The position numbers were made by a program, and so were the translations under genes. 64,000 nt of DNA from positions 4,016,501-4,080,500 of the forward strand of contig NZ_NERD01000002.1 in the NCBI RefSeq assembly GCF_002799155.1, written 5' to 3'. Each line of letters begins with the position of its first letter. Position 1 is the first letter of the stretch. This stretch comes from Stenotrophomonas maltophilia (GTDB lineage Bacteria; Pseudomonadota; Gammaproteobacteria; Xanthomonadales; Xanthomonadaceae). The notes beneath the pieces were generated by a model. That model made no database searches. It saw only the letters and a program-made list of their open reading frames with translations, and had not been told where the DNA came from. Of the stretch, positions 1 to 8,194 are shown piece by piece.

Positions 1-191
1 GCAGCTATGTGGCGCAGGTGGGGCGTGGCGAGCAGATCGAGTTGTTCTTCGTGGTGCGCGAGGACGACCCGCCGCGCCCCCTTCTGGAATGGGACCAGCT
101 GCGCGACGAGATCGGCGATGCGCTGGGCGAGGCCTCTCCGGACCGCTGGCTGACCATCATGTTCACCACCGACCGCGAATGGACGATCTAG
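1..191 (+). CDS. C-terminal end of a probable cation-efflux (CDF) family transporter, partial
   Basis: Only the last 63 codons are inside the window; the reading frame is open from base 3 to the TAG at 189-191 and the start lies upstream. The residues left (a V-G-R-G-E-Q-I-E-L stretch and a tail D-R-W-L-T-I-M-F-T-T-D-x-x-W) resemble the cytoplasmic dimerisation domain found at the C terminus of CDF metal-ion/proton antiporters. That family match is from memory of similar tails; no transmembrane part is visible here, so the identification is tentative. The gene runs in the same direction as ohr, 111 bp upstream of it. Confidence 0.5.
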   Translation, partial: SYVAQVGRGEQIELFFVVREDDPPRPLLEWDQLRDEIGDALGEASPDRWLTIMFTTDREWTI

Positions 192-218
192 GCCAGCAGG
201 ACGATCGATCAAATTTTT

Positions 219-245
219 CGTACGCATTGCAACCCAACGTACGCA
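219..245. repeat. Direct repeat of CGTACGCA before ohr
   Basis: The octamer CGTACGCA occurs at 219-226 and again at 238-245, 19 bp apart, in the 111-bp gap before ohr. Each copy holds the palindrome CGTACG. The spacing is close to two helical turns, so this could be a regulator site, but it does not look like the AT-rich operator described for OhrR, and no ohrR gene is visible next to it. Confidence 0.35.
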
Positions 246-302
246 GAAACCGGGCAAAGTAGGCTCCAACGCAACACCCACCCACTGACCAGGAGCATCC
301 CG

Positions 303-728
303 ATGTCCATCGAAAAGGTTCTGTATACCGCCCAGGCCACCTCCACCGGCGGCCGTGAAGGCCGTTCCGTCTCGTCCGACAACGTGCTGGACATCCAGCT
401 GTCGACCCCGCGCGAGCTGGGTGGGGCCGGCGGCCCGGGCACCAACCCGGAACAGCTGTTCGCCGCTGGCTACTCGGCCTGCTTCCTCGGTGCGCTGAAG
501 TTCGTGGCCGGCCAGGCCAAGGTCGCGCTGCCGGCCGACACCACTGTCACCGGCAAGGTCGGCATCGGCCAGATCCCGACCGGCTTCGGCATCGAAGCCG
601 AGCTGACCATCAACGTGCCCGGCGTGCCGCGCGAGCAGGTGGAAGAGCTGGTGCAGAAGGCGCACATCGTGTGCCCGTACTCCAATGCCACCCGCGGCAA
701 CATCGACGTGACGCTGATCGTTGCCTGA
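303..728 (+). CDS. ohr: Organic hydroperoxide resistance protein Ohr
   Basis: A 141-residue OsmC/Ohr-family peroxiredoxin-like enzyme that reduces organic hydroperoxides in the cytoplasm, usually with lipoyl or dithiol reductants. The two redox cysteines expected for Ohr are present at residues 60 (Y-S-A-C-F) and 124 (H-I-V-C-P-Y), the same positions as in Pseudomonas aeruginosa Ohr, and the length is typical. The conserved Arg of the active site falls in the R-E-L-G-G motif near residue 37. The ATG at 303 is preceded by AGGAGCATCCCG, a good ribosome-binding site. In xanthomonads ohr often lies next to ohrR; here the upstream neighbour is a probable transporter and no ohrR is seen, so the regulator must be elsewhere. 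Confidence 0.95.
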   Translation: MSIEKVLYTAQATSTGGREGRSVSSDNVLDIQLSTPRELGGAGGPGTNPEQLFAAGYSACFLGALKFVAGQAKVALPADTTVTGKVGIGQIPTGFGIEAELTINVPGVPREQVEELVQKAHIVCPYSNATRGNIDVTLIVA

Positions 729-735
729 TGCGGCC

Positions 736-776
736 GGGGTCAGAGCCCTTTCGCGTTGCGAAAGGGATCCGACCCC
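736..776. repeat. GGGGTC-bounded hairpin, copy 1
   Basis: A near-perfect inverted repeat beginning GGGGTC and ending GACCCC, with CCCTTTCGC pairing GCGAAAGGG around a GTT loop. It is one of at least seven intergenic copies in this window that keep the outer GGGGTC(A/G)GA(G/T)CCC frame and vary the inner stem. It sits between the convergent ends of ohr and mmsB. Confidence 0.85.
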
Positions 777-820
777 AAAAAAATGGGCGGATGCCGGTCG
801 AAACCGAACATCCGCCCATC
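776..820 (-). terminator. Rho-independent terminator of the mms operon
   Basis: On the minus strand an 11-bp perfect stem (CATCCGCCCAT on the plus strand at 809-819 pairing with 783-793) is followed directly by a run of seven T. The loop holds an inner CGGT-CGAA-ACCG hairpin. This is a classical intrinsic terminator placed downstream of mmsB. Confidence 0.85.
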
Positions 821-853
821 CCACCTTCGTTGTCCCACGCGGGGGCATGAGGT

Positions 854-872
854 TGCCGGCCAGCGGCCGGCA
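854..872. repeat. REP palindrome (TGCCGGCC-AGC-GGCCGGCA)
   Basis: Perfect 8-bp arms with a 3-bp loop, followed by CTACC, so the minus strand reads GGTAG before the stem. This is the GTAG-ended REP/SMAG form typical of Stenotrophomonas; several more copies are listed below. Confidence 0.8.
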
Positions 873-880
873 CTACCAGG

Positions 881-1771
881 TCACTTCTCGCTCGTAATGA
901 GCTGCACGACGCTGGAAAAATCCAGCTTGCCGCGGCCGGCCTGGTGGTTCATCGAATACAGGTTGCGGGCCACTTCGCCCAGCGGGATCGAGGCGCCGAC
1001 ACTCATCGCCGCTTCCACCGCCAGGCCCATGTCCTTCAGCATCAGATCGCTGCCGAAACCGCCGCTGTAGCCGCGCGAGGCCGGCGCATTCTCCAGCACG
1101 CCCGGCCACGGGTTGCACACTTCGGTGGCCCAGCTGCGGCCGGTGCTGACCGCCATCATCTGCGACAGCACCTTCGGGTCCAGCCCATGGGCCACGCCGA
1201 GTGCGATGGCTTCTCCGGTGACGGCCATGATCACGCCCAGCGCCATGTTGTTGCACAGCTTGGCGACCTGGCCGGCACCACTGGCGCCGACGTGGAAGAT
1301 GTTCTTGCCCATTGCCTGCAGCACCGGTCGGGCGCGTTCCAGCGCGTCCTCTTCGCCACCGACGATGAAGGTCAGCGTGCCGGCCTGGGCACCGGCGGTA
1401 CCGCCGGATACCGGCGCGTCGATCATCTGCAGGCCACGTGCGGCGGCCGCTTCAGAGACCTTGCGGGCGCTGGCCGGTGCGATCGTGCTGCAGTCGATGA
1501 CCAGTGCACCGGCCGGGATCGCGGCGAGGATGCCGTCGTCGCCCAGGTACACGCCTTCGACATGGCGGCTGGCCGGCAGCATCGAGATCACGATCTCGGC
1601 ATCGGCCAAGGTGTCGCGTGCCGATGACGCGGCGCTGGCACCGGCATCGACGACGGCCTGCACTGCGGCCGGGACCAGATCGAACACGCGCACGGCGTGG
1701 CCGTTCTTGACCAGATTGGCGGCCATCGGGCCACCCATGTTGCCCAACCCGATGAATGCAATGTGGCTCAT
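881..1771 (-). CDS. mmsB: 3-hydroxyisobutyrate dehydrogenase
   Basis: A 296-residue NAD-dependent beta-hydroxyacid dehydrogenase that oxidises 3-hydroxyisobutyrate to methylmalonate semialdehyde in valine breakdown. The N-terminal Rossmann motif G-L-G-N-M-G-G-P-M-A (residues 8-17), the substrate signature D-A-P-V-S-G-G-T-A-G-A (near 118-128) and the catalytic lysine in the G-A-G-Q-V-A-K-L-C-N-N segment (near 171) are all visible. The ATG overlaps the stop of the upstream hydrolase gene (ATGA), so the two are translationally coupled. It is the last gene of a five-gene operon and is followed by a strong terminator. Its product is the substrate of MmsA, encoded first in the same operon. Confidence 0.95.
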   Translation of the reverse strand: MSHIAFIGLGNMGGPMAANLVKNGHAVRVFDLVPAAVQAVVDAGASAASSARDTLADAEIVISMLPASRHVEGVYLGDDGILAAIPAGALVIDCSTIAPASARKVSEAAAARGLQMIDAPVSGGTAGAQAGTLTFIVGGEEDALERARPVLQAMGKNIFHVGASGAGQVAKLCNNMALGVIMAVTGEAIALGVAHGLDPKVLSQMMAVSTGRSWATEVCNPWPGVLENAPASRGYSGGFGSDLMLKDMGLAVEAAMSVGASIPLGEVARNLYSMNHQAGRGKLDFSSVVQLITSEK

Positions 1772-2943
1772 GCAAGGCTCCTTTCAGCAAGGGGAGTACC
1801 CAGGTCAGCCAGCGGGTGCGCGGCATCGGCCCAGGGGGAAGCGAAGAAGGTGTCGGCCCACGCGGCGGTGGCCTCGGCCAGGGTGGCCGGGTTCCACTGC
1901 GGATTGCGGTCCTTGTCGATCAGCAGCGCGCGGATGCCTTCGGCGAAATCACCATGGGCGGTGCAATGCAGGGCGACGATGTACTCCAGGCGGTAGACCG
2001 CGGCGAGGTCCTGGCCAGCACTGCGGCGCTGCAGCTCGTACGACAGCCGTGCCGAGCCCGGTGCGCCGGCGGCGAGGGTTTTCTGTGCCGCCTGCAGCCA
2101 GGCATCGTCGGTCTGCAGGCCGGCAATGCGCGCGACGATCGCTTCAAGGTCATCGCCTTCGCACAACGCATCGACCTGCGCCGCGTTGGCCAGCAGCGGA
2201 CCGGTCGCGGCATCGCTGGCATGCGATTGCAGCAGATGGCTGAGGCGCTCGTGGTTGTGCGCGGCATCGCCCGACCAGGCCACCTGCAGCAGCGCATCGA
2301 ACACCGCGCTGCGGCGTTCTTCGGCTACATGTACATCGGCCAGGCCGGCGTAGATGGCATCTCCCGGGTTGAGCAGCGCGCCGGTCAGGGCCAGGAACAG
2401 GCCACCCTTGCCCGGCACGCGCGGCAGCAGCCAGCTGCCACCTACATCGGGGAACAGGCCGACGGTGATTTCCGGGAAGGCCAGCTTGGAGCGCTCGCTG
2501 ACCACGCGGTGGCTGGCGCCGGACATCAGGCCGATGCCGCCGCCCATCACGATGCCATGGCCCCAGCACAGGATCGGCTTGGCGTAGGTGTGGATGAGGT
2601 AATCGACGCGGTACTCGACGTCGAAGAACTCGGCCGCGTAGTCGTTCTCGCGGATGTCGCTGCGGCCGGCCTCGCGGAAGGCGACCATGCTCTTGTACAG
2701 GCTGTGCAGGTCACCGCCGGCGCAGAACGCCTTTTCGCCGGCACCCTGCAGCACCACCATGGCGATGCCATCGTCGTCGGCCCAGGCGTTCAACTGCTTC
2801 AGCAGCAGGTGCGCCATCGGCAGCGAGAAGCCGTTGAGCGTACGCGGCGCATTGAGCGTGGCGATGCCGATGCGCGTGCCGTTGCCGGCCACGCGCTCTT
2901 CGAACAGCACCGGTGCGTCGTCGGCAGCGGCATCGGTGCTCAT
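1768..2943 (-). CDS. 3-hydroxyisobutyryl-CoA hydrolase (enoyl-CoA hydratase/isomerase family)
   Basis: A 391-residue crotonase-fold protein, the length and motif pattern of 3-hydroxyisobutyryl-CoA hydrolase, which frees 3-hydroxyisobutyrate from CoA in valine catabolism. The segment F-C-A-G-G-D (near 65-70) and the oxyanion-hole stretch W-G-H-G-I-V-M-G-G-G-I-G-L (near 110-122) are visible, followed by P-E-I-T-V-G-L-F-P-D-V-G-G-S-W, which carries the Glu and Asp typical of the hydrolase subgroup. I start at the ATG at 2941-2943, which overlaps the TGA of the upstream gene; the frame stays open further upstream but that part lies antisense-shifted over the neighbouring hydratase gene. It also overlaps mmsB by 4 bp. 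Confidence 0.9.
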   Translation of the reverse strand: MSTDAAADDAPVLFEERVAGNGTRIGIATLNAPRTLNGFSLPMAHLLLKQLNAWADDDGIAMVVLQGAGEKAFCAGGDLHSLYKSMVAFREAGRSDIRENDYAAEFFDVEYRVDYLIHTYAKPILCWGHGIVMGGGIGLMSGASHRVVSERSKLAFPEITVGLFPDVGGSWLLPRVPGKGGLFLALTGALLNPGDAIYAGLADVHVAEERRSAVFDALLQVAWSGDAAHNHERLSHLLQSHASDAATGPLLANAAQVDALCEGDDLEAIVARIAGLQTDDAWLQAAQKTLAAGAPGSARLSYELQRRSAGQDLAAVYRLEYIVALHCTAHGDFAEGIRALLIDKDRNPQWNPATLAEATAAWADTFFASPWADAAHPLADLGTPLAERSLA

Positions 2944-3737
2944 GCGTTCTTCCACTGCGCGGCGCGCTTTTCCAGGAAGGCGGTCACGCCCTCGACCTGG
3001 TCGGCGGTGTCGAACAGGTCGACGAAGGCTTCGCGCTCGGCCACCAGCGCCGAGGCGTGGGTGCCGGTGCGGGTGGCCTGCACCAGGGTCTTGCAGGCGG
3101 CGATGCTGGTCGGGCTCTGCTTGCCGGCCTTCTTCGCCCATTCCAGCGCCAACGCCTTGGCTTCGCCCTTGCCGACCTTTTCTTCGGCCAGGCCAATGCG
3201 CAGTGCGGTCTCGGCGTTGATGCGCTCGCCCAGCAGGATCATGCGCTTGGCCCAGCCCTCGCCGACCAGGCGCGGCAGGTTCTGGGTGCCACCGGCGCAC
3301 GGCAGCAGGCCGACGGTGGCCTCCGGCAGCGCGACCTGGGCGTGGTCTTCGATGATGCGCAGGTCGCAGGCCAGCGCGCATTCCAGGCCGCCGCCCATGG
3401 CGTAGCCGTTGATCGCAGCGATCGACACGCCACGGAACCCGGACAGCGCCTCGAAGGCTTCACCGAAGCGGCGCGCGGCTTCGCGCGCGGCGGCCTTGTC
3501 GCCGGAGGCGAACTGGTTGAGATCGGCACCGGCGGAGAAGAACTTCTCGCCGTCACCGGTGATCACCAGCGCATAGATGTCGCGGTCTGCGTTGAGCGCG
3601 CCCACCAGGTCGCGCAGCGCCGACAGGCTGTGCACGGTCCAGGTATGCGCCGGCGGGTTGTTCAGGGTGACCACGGCGGTGTGGCCATCCACCTCGACCT
3701 TCAGGCCCACGTGCTCCTGGGTACGCCAATCCTTCAT
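2940..3737 (-). CDS. Enoyl-CoA hydratase
   Basis: A 265-residue crotonase-family protein, probably hydrating methacrylyl-CoA to 3-hydroxyisobutyryl-CoA in the valine pathway. The oxyanion-hole motif I-N-G-Y-A-M-G-G-G-L-E-C (near 107-118) and F-S-A-G-A-D (near 65-70) are visible, as is the E-A-T-V-G-L-L-P-C-A-G-G-T-Q segment; the second catalytic glutamate position is held by Cys here (P-C-A-G-G-T instead of P-G-x-G-G-T), so the exact substrate could differ. Start and stop overlap those of both neighbours by 4 bp, showing a tight operon. Confidence 0.88.
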   Translation of the reverse strand: MKDWRTQEHVGLKVEVDGHTAVVTLNNPPAHTWTVHSLSALRDLVGALNADRDIYALVITGDGEKFFSAGADLNQFASGDKAAAREAARRFGEAFEALSGFRGVSIAAINGYAMGGGLECALACDLRIIEDHAQVALPEATVGLLPCAGGTQNLPRLVGEGWAKRMILLGERINAETALRIGLAEEKVGKGEAKALALEWAKKAGKQSPTSIAACKTLVQATRTGTHASALVAEREAFVDLFDTADQVEGVTAFLEKRAAQWKNA

Positions 3738-4900
3738 CGCAGTTCCTCTTCGGTGTTGAGCAGGTGACGGGCAACGATCACCCGCATGATCTCGTTGGTG
3801 CCTTCCAGGATCTGGTGCACGCGGCAGTCACGCAGCAGGCGTTCGATCGGATATTCGCGGATGTAGCCGTAGCCACCGTGGATCTGCAGTGCTTCGTTGC
3901 AGACGTTGAAACCGGCATCGGTGGCGAAGCGCTTGGCCATCGCGCACCACACGTTGGCATCGCTGGCACCGGCATCGAGCTTGCGCGCGGCGGTGTGCAC
4001 CATCTGCCGTGCAGCCACCAGCTGGGTGACCATGTCGGCCAGCTTGAACTGCAGTGCCTGGAACTCGGCCAGCGCCTTGCCGAACTGGCGGCGTTCGCCC
4101 ATGTAGCGGCGTGCGGCATCCAGCGCGCCCTGCGCCGCACCCAGCGAGCAGGCGGCGATGTTGATGCGGCCGCCATCGAGCCCCTTCATCGCCAGCTTGA
4201 AGCCGCCGCCTTCCTCTCCTAGAAGGTGGCTGACCGGCACGCGGACGTTTTCGAAGGTGATGCCACGGGTGGGCTGGCTGTTCCAGCCCATCTTCTCTTC
4301 CTTGCGGCCGAAGCTGATGCCCGGCAGGTCCGCCGGCACCGCAATGGCGCTGACACCGCCGGCACCGGCACCACCGGTACGTGCCATCACCACCAGCAGC
4401 TCGGTGGCACCGGCGCCGGAAATGAAGGCCTTGGAGCCGTTCAGCACATAGAAGTCGCCATCGCGCAGGGCGGTGGTCTTCAGCGACGCCGCATCGGAAC
4501 CGGCGCCCGGTTCGGTCAGGCAGTACGAAGCCAGCTTGTTGCCCGAAGACAGGTCGGTACCCCACGCATCGCGCAGTGCCGGCTGGCCCCACTTGGACAC
4601 CATCCACGAGGCCATGTTGTGGATGCTGATGTACGCCGCCGTCGACGGATCGACGCTGGCGAGCTCCTCGATAACGACGGCGGCGTCCAGTCGGCTCAGG
4701 CCGCTGCCGCCCACTTCCGGGTCCATGTACAGACCGCAGAAGCCCAGTTCACCGGCCTTGGCGATCGCCTCGCGCGGAAAGATGCCCTCCGCATCCCATC
4801 GCGCGGCGTGCGGCGCCAGTTCGGCCTGTGCGAAGTCGCGCGCCGCCTCGCGGTACGCCTGCTGCGCTTCTTCCAGTTCCGTCGTCATCGAGTGGCTCAT
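3734..4900 (-). CDS. Acyl-CoA dehydrogenase, probable isobutyryl-CoA dehydrogenase
   Basis: A 388-residue FAD acyl-CoA dehydrogenase. Characteristic segments are Y-C-L-T-E-P-G-A-G-S-D-A (near 126-137), the FAD-binding R-R-Q-F-G-K (near 270), Q-I-H-G-G-Y-G-Y (near 340) and the C-terminal catalytic-base region I-L-E-G-T-N-E-I-M-R. Placed between mmsA and the hydratase, it most likely makes methacrylyl-CoA from isobutyryl-CoA; 2-methylbutyryl-CoA is an alternative substrate. The chosen ATG at 4898-4900 lies 14 bp after mmsA; a second Met four codons in is possible. It overlaps the hydratase gene by 4 bp. Confidence 0.9.
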   Translation of the reverse strand: MSHSMTTELEEAQQAYREAARDFAQAELAPHAARWDAEGIFPREAIAKAGELGFCGLYMDPEVGGSGLSRLDAAVVIEELASVDPSTAAYISIHNMASWMVSKWGQPALRDAWGTDLSSGNKLASYCLTEPGAGSDAASLKTTALRDGDFYVLNGSKAFISGAGATELLVVMARTGGAGAGGVSAIAVPADLPGISFGRKEEKMGWNSQPTRGITFENVRVPVSHLLGEEGGGFKLAMKGLDGGRINIAACSLGAAQGALDAARRYMGERRQFGKALAEFQALQFKLADMVTQLVAARQMVHTAARKLDAGASDANVWCAMAKRFATDAGFNVCNEALQIHGGYGYIREYPIERLLRDCRVHQILEGTNEIMRVIVARHLLNTEEELR

Positions 4901-4914
4901 GGCTGCTCCTGCCG

Positions 4915-6420
4915 TTACTTCAGGCTGATCGTGGTGTTGACGCCGTGGCTCAGCGTCTCGTCATCGAACCAGCGCGCGGTGACCGTCTTGGTCTGGGTAT
5001 AGAACAGCACCACCTGCTTGCCGTACGGGCCCAGGTCGCCCAGCTTGGACGCGCGCGAACCGGTGAACGAGAACAGCGGCACCGGCACCGGGATCGGCAC
5101 GTTGATGCCGACCTGGCCGACGTCGATGTCTTCCTGGAACCTGCGCGCGGCGGCGCCGGACTGGGTGAACAGTGCGGTGCCGTTGCCGTTCGGGTTGCTG
5201 TTGACCATCGCGATGGCCTCTTCCAGCGTCTCCGCTTCGAGGATGACCAGCACCGGCCCGAAGATCTCTTCCTGGTAGATGCGCATGTCGGTGGTGACAC
5301 CGGCAAAGATGGTCGGGCCGACAAAGTTGCCCTTCTCGAAACCATCGACCTGCGGCTTGCGGCCGTCCAGCACCAGCTTGGCGCCCTGCTCCACGCCCGA
5401 GGCGATCAGGCCTTCCACGCGCTCGCGGGCGCTGCAGGAAATGACCGGGCCCACATCGGTGCCGGCCACGGTGCCGCCGCTGACCTTCAGGGTCTTGGCC
5501 TTGGCCACCAGGTCCTCCACCCAGTTGCGTGCTTCACCGACCAGCACCAGGGTGGAAGCAGCCATGCAACGCTGGCCCGCGGCACCGAAGGCGGCACCGA
5601 CCATCGCGTTGAGGGTCTGCTCCTTGTTGGCGTCCGGCAGCACCACGGCGTGGTTCTTGGCGCCCATCATGCACTGCACGCGCTTGCCGGCCAGCGAGGC
5701 ACGGTTGTAGACGTGGGTACCGACGCGGGTGGAACCGACGAACGAGACGGCCTTGATGTCCGGGTGGTCGCAGATCGCGTTGACCACTTCCTCGCCGCCG
5801 TGGACGACGTTCAGTACACCCTTCGGAATGCCGGCTTCCAGCGCCAGCTCGACCAGGCGCATGGTGACCATCGGGTCCTGCTCGGACGGCTTGAGGATGA
5901 AGGTGTTGCCGGTGGCGATCGCCATCGGGAACATCCACAGCGGGATCATCGCCGGGAAGTTGAACGGGGTAATGCCAGCGCACACGCCCAGCGGCTGCAT
6001 GATCGTGTAGGTGTCCACGCCATTGGCCACGTTGTTGGCCAGCTCGCCCAGCTGCAGGTTGCCGATGGCGGCGGCGTGCTCGACCACTTCCAGGCCGCGG
6101 AACACATCGCCTTCGGCGTCCGGCAGGGTCTTGCCCTGTTCGGCGGTGAGGATGTGGGCCAGCTCGCTCATGTGCTCGCGGATCAGCTGCTGGTACTTCA
6201 GGAAGATGCGCGCGCGGGTGCCGATCGGGGTCTTGCGCCAGGTCTTGAAGGCTTCCTTGGCAGCGGCGACGGCAGCGTCCACTTCGCCGGTGGTGGCGAA
6301 CGGCACCTTGGCCAGCACGTCCTGGGTGGCCGGATTGATCACGTCCTGCCAGTGGGAGGTAGCCGATTCAACGAACTGGCCATCGATCAGCATGCGGATA
6401 CGGGGCGCTGCAACAGTCAT
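4915..6420 (-). CDS. mmsA: CoA-acylating methylmalonate-semialdehyde dehydrogenase
   Basis: A 501-residue aldehyde dehydrogenase that turns methylmalonate semialdehyde plus CoA and NAD into propionyl-CoA, the last step of the valine pathway. The catalytic cysteine is in [10 protein letters not shown] (near 286), the NAD site in F-V-G-S-T-R-V-G (near 230), and the E-E-I-F-G-P-V-L segment is present. As in other MmsA proteins the catalytic-base Glu of ordinary ALDHs is replaced around M-G-A-K-N-H (Asn), consistent with CoA-dependent chemistry. It is the first gene of the operon, facing away from the regulator at 6536; the shared 115-bp gap holds two matching sites. Confidence 0.95.
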   Translation of the reverse strand: MTVAAPRIRMLIDGQFVESATSHWQDVINPATQDVLAKVPFATTGEVDAAVAAAKEAFKTWRKTPIGTRARIFLKYQQLIREHMSELAHILTAEQGKTLPDAEGDVFRGLEVVEHAAAIGNLQLGELANNVANGVDTYTIMQPLGVCAGITPFNFPAMIPLWMFPMAIATGNTFILKPSEQDPMVTMRLVELALEAGIPKGVLNVVHGGEEVVNAICDHPDIKAVSFVGSTRVGTHVYNRASLAGKRVQCMMGAKNHAVVLPDANKEQTLNAMVGAAFGAAGQRCMAASTLVLVGEARNWVEDLVAKAKTLKVSGGTVAGTDVGPVISCSARERVEGLIASGVEQGAKLVLDGRKPQVDGFEKGNFVGPTIFAGVTTDMRIYQEEIFGPVLVILEAETLEEAIAMVNSNPNGNGTALFTQSGAAARRFQEDIDVGQVGINVPIPVPVPLFSFTGSRASKLGDLGPYGKQVVLFYTQTKTVTARWFDDETLSHGVNTTISLK

Positions 6421-6455
6421 GACGACAATCCCACTGGGTGCGAAAGATGCTTGGC

Positions 6456-6544
6456 ATTATTCACAGCACTCATCTCGATTTCCGGGCTGAATCCGCTTAA
6501 TCTGGCCAACACGCCAGACGATTCATGTTAATTCTGTGAATTAT
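6456..6544. promoter_or_regulatory. Two inverted CTGTGAATWAT half-sites between mmsA and its probable regulator
   Basis: CTGTGAATAAT is read on the minus strand at 6466-6456 and CTGTGAATTAT on the plus strand at 6534-6544. They differ at one base, face each other across 67 bp and bracket the divergent promoter region. The second copy overlaps a TAATTC-TGT-GAATTA palindrome (6529-6543) that covers the GTG start of the regulator gene. Binding there could repress both directions. Confidence 0.55.
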
Positions 6545-7903
6545 TCAGCCCCCCAGCGACAACTTGGCCTGCGCCTGCTGCGGCTGCGCGAACAGCGCGG
6601 CTACAGCCAGGCTGATCTGGCACGGGCGTTGGGGCTGTCGCCCAGCTACCTGAACCAGATCGAGCGCAACAAGCGCCCACTGACGCCCGCGGTGCAGAAA
6701 AAGCTGGGCGAGGTATTGGGCGATGTTTCGGCGCTGTTCGATGAGGATGAGCCCGCCGCGCTGCAGGAAGCGCTGGGTGAGACCCTGCGCGACCTGGGCC
6801 TGGCCGAAGTCAGTGCCACCGAACTGCGCGCGCTGGCCGGCAACCTGCCGCAGGTCAGCCGCGCGCTGCTGGACCTGCACCGCCGCCACCTGGCCCTGCG
6901 CGAGCATGCCGCCGCACTGGAGTTCCAGCTGGGCGAGCCCGGCGCCGGCAGCACCCTGCCTGCCGGCGACCAGGTGCGCGAGTTCTTCAACCGCATGCAC
7001 AACCACATTCCCGAGCTGGACGAGCTGGCCGAGCAGCTGTTCACCGAATGGGGGTTGTCGCCCGGGCACGTGGCGCCGCGGCTGCGCCAGCTGCTGGCCG
7101 ACCGCCATGGCGTGCTGGTGGAAGTGGCCGCCCTTCAGGCCGGGCGCGAGAAGCGGCAATACGATGCCGGTGCGCGGCGGCTGTGGCTGCCCGATTACCT
7201 GGAGCCCGGCCAGCAGGCGTTCCAGATGGCGGCCGAACTGGCGCTGCACGGTTACCTGCCGCAGATCGATGCGGTGGTGGCGCGCGCCGGCTTCACCGAT
7301 GACGCGCGCATCGCGCAGGCGCGGATCGGTCTTTCCAACTATTTCGCCGGCGCGCTGGTGATGCCGTACATGCGCTTCCTGCGCGCCGCCGAAACCAGCA
7401 GCTACGACATCGAACTGCTGGCGCACCAGTTCGGCGTCGGCTTCGAAGCGGTCTGCCATCGGCTGAGCACGCTGGCACGGCGCAGTGCGCCAGGCCTGCC
7501 GTTCTTCTTCATCCGCGTGGACCGCGCCGGCAATGTGTCCAAGCGCCATTCGGCCACCGATTTCCATTTCTCGCAGGTAGGCGGTTCGTGCCCGCTGTGG
7601 ATCGTCTACGAGGCGTTCAACCAGCCAGGCCGCATCCTGACGCAGACGGCGCGCATGCCCGATGGGCGTCGCCATTTCTGGCTGGCGCGGCAGGTCAGCA
7701 GCGGTCCGGTCGGCCATGGCCAGCCGCGCAAGACCTTCGCGGTGGCGCTGGGCTGCGATCTGCAGCATGCAGAGCGGCTGGTGTATTCATTGGGGCTGGA
7801 TGTGCAGAGCCCGGGCAACTCGGTATCAATCGGCCCGGGGTGCCGGGTATGCCCGCGCGAGGACTGCATGCAGCGCGCGTTCGCGCAGTTGCCGGGGCGG
7901 TAG
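6536..7903 (+). CDS. XRE-family transcriptional regulator with ImmA/IrrE-type and DUF2083 domains
   Basis: A 455-residue regulator. Residues 1-65 form an XRE helix-turn-helix (R-E-Q-R-G-Y-S-Q-A-D-L-A then S-P-S-Y-L-N-Q-I-E-R-N). The middle resembles the IrrE/ImmA domain, but the zinc-peptidase H-E-x-x-H is not seen, and the C terminus carries a Cys-rich DUF2083-type part ending G-C-R-V-C-P-R-E-D-C. This is the architecture of short-chain acyl-CoA responsive regulators (RamB/ScfR-like). It diverges from the mms valine operon, so control of that operon and of itself is a good inference. GTG at 6536 is used because the nearby ATG at 6525 runs straight into a stop. Confidence 0.85.
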   Translation: MNYSAPQRQLGLRLLRLREQRGYSQADLARALGLSPSYLNQIERNKRPLTPAVQKKLGEVLGDVSALFDEDEPAALQEALGETLRDLGLAEVSATELRALAGNLPQVSRALLDLHRRHLALREHAAALEFQLGEPGAGSTLPAGDQVREFFNRMHNHIPELDELAEQLFTEWGLSPGHVAPRLRQLLADRHGVLVEVAALQAGREKRQYDAGARRLWLPDYLEPGQQAFQMAAELALHGYLPQIDAVVARAGFTDDARIAQARIGLSNYFAGALVMPYMRFLRAAETSSYDIELLAHQFGVGFEAVCHRLSTLARRSAPGLPFFFIRVDRAGNVSKRHSATDFHFSQVGGSCPLWIVYEAFNQPGRILTQTARMPDGRRHFWLARQVSSGPVGHGQPRKTFAVALGCDLQHAERLVYSLGLDVQSPGNSVSIGPGCRVCPREDCMQRAFAQLPGR

Positions 7904-8194
7904 GGGGTTCGGCAGGGCTGCGCCCTGCACCTGCAGAGGCAACAGCAAAAGCCGAAGCAACGTCAAAAGCTGGTGTGCTGTCGGATGGCGGGGCAGTGCC
8001 AGATTGCGGGGACGCCGTGAACCCATCCCTGGGGGCTTGGCCGCGGCATCCATGCCGCGGACACCCCGCAACCTGACACCCCCCCGCCTTCGAAACGTTC
8101 ATGCCATCTGTCGGAACGACGTATTGACCTGGTGGGTGTCGACCTTGGTCGATACGGTAGATCCACGCATGGCGTGGATCTACTGAGGACCGGC
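7904..8194. repeat. Composite intergenic repeat element, copy 1
   Basis: This 290-bp gap has no credible gene. From 7911 it holds an ordered set of parts: hairpin GGCAGGGCTGCGCC, an AGGCAAC/GAAGCAAC-rich short-repeat stretch, a GGGGACGCCGTGAA block, a CCGCGGCATCCATGCCGCGG palindrome, a CCGCCTTCG block, a GTCGACC-TT-GGTCGA hairpin, and a terminal GTAG palindrome. The same order recurs at about 46814-47038 and, shortened, at 62379-62528. Open frames across it on the minus strand are unlikely to be genes. Confidence 0.75.
8157..8183. repeat. SMAG palindrome GTAGATCCACGC-ATG-GCGTGGATCTAC
   Basis: Perfect 12-bp arms around ATG, starting with GTAG as in the SMAG family of Stenotrophomonas. It lies 11 bp past the stop of the patatin-like gene (minus strand) and can fold in either transcript, so it may act as a terminator or RNA stabiliser. 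Confidence 0.9.
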
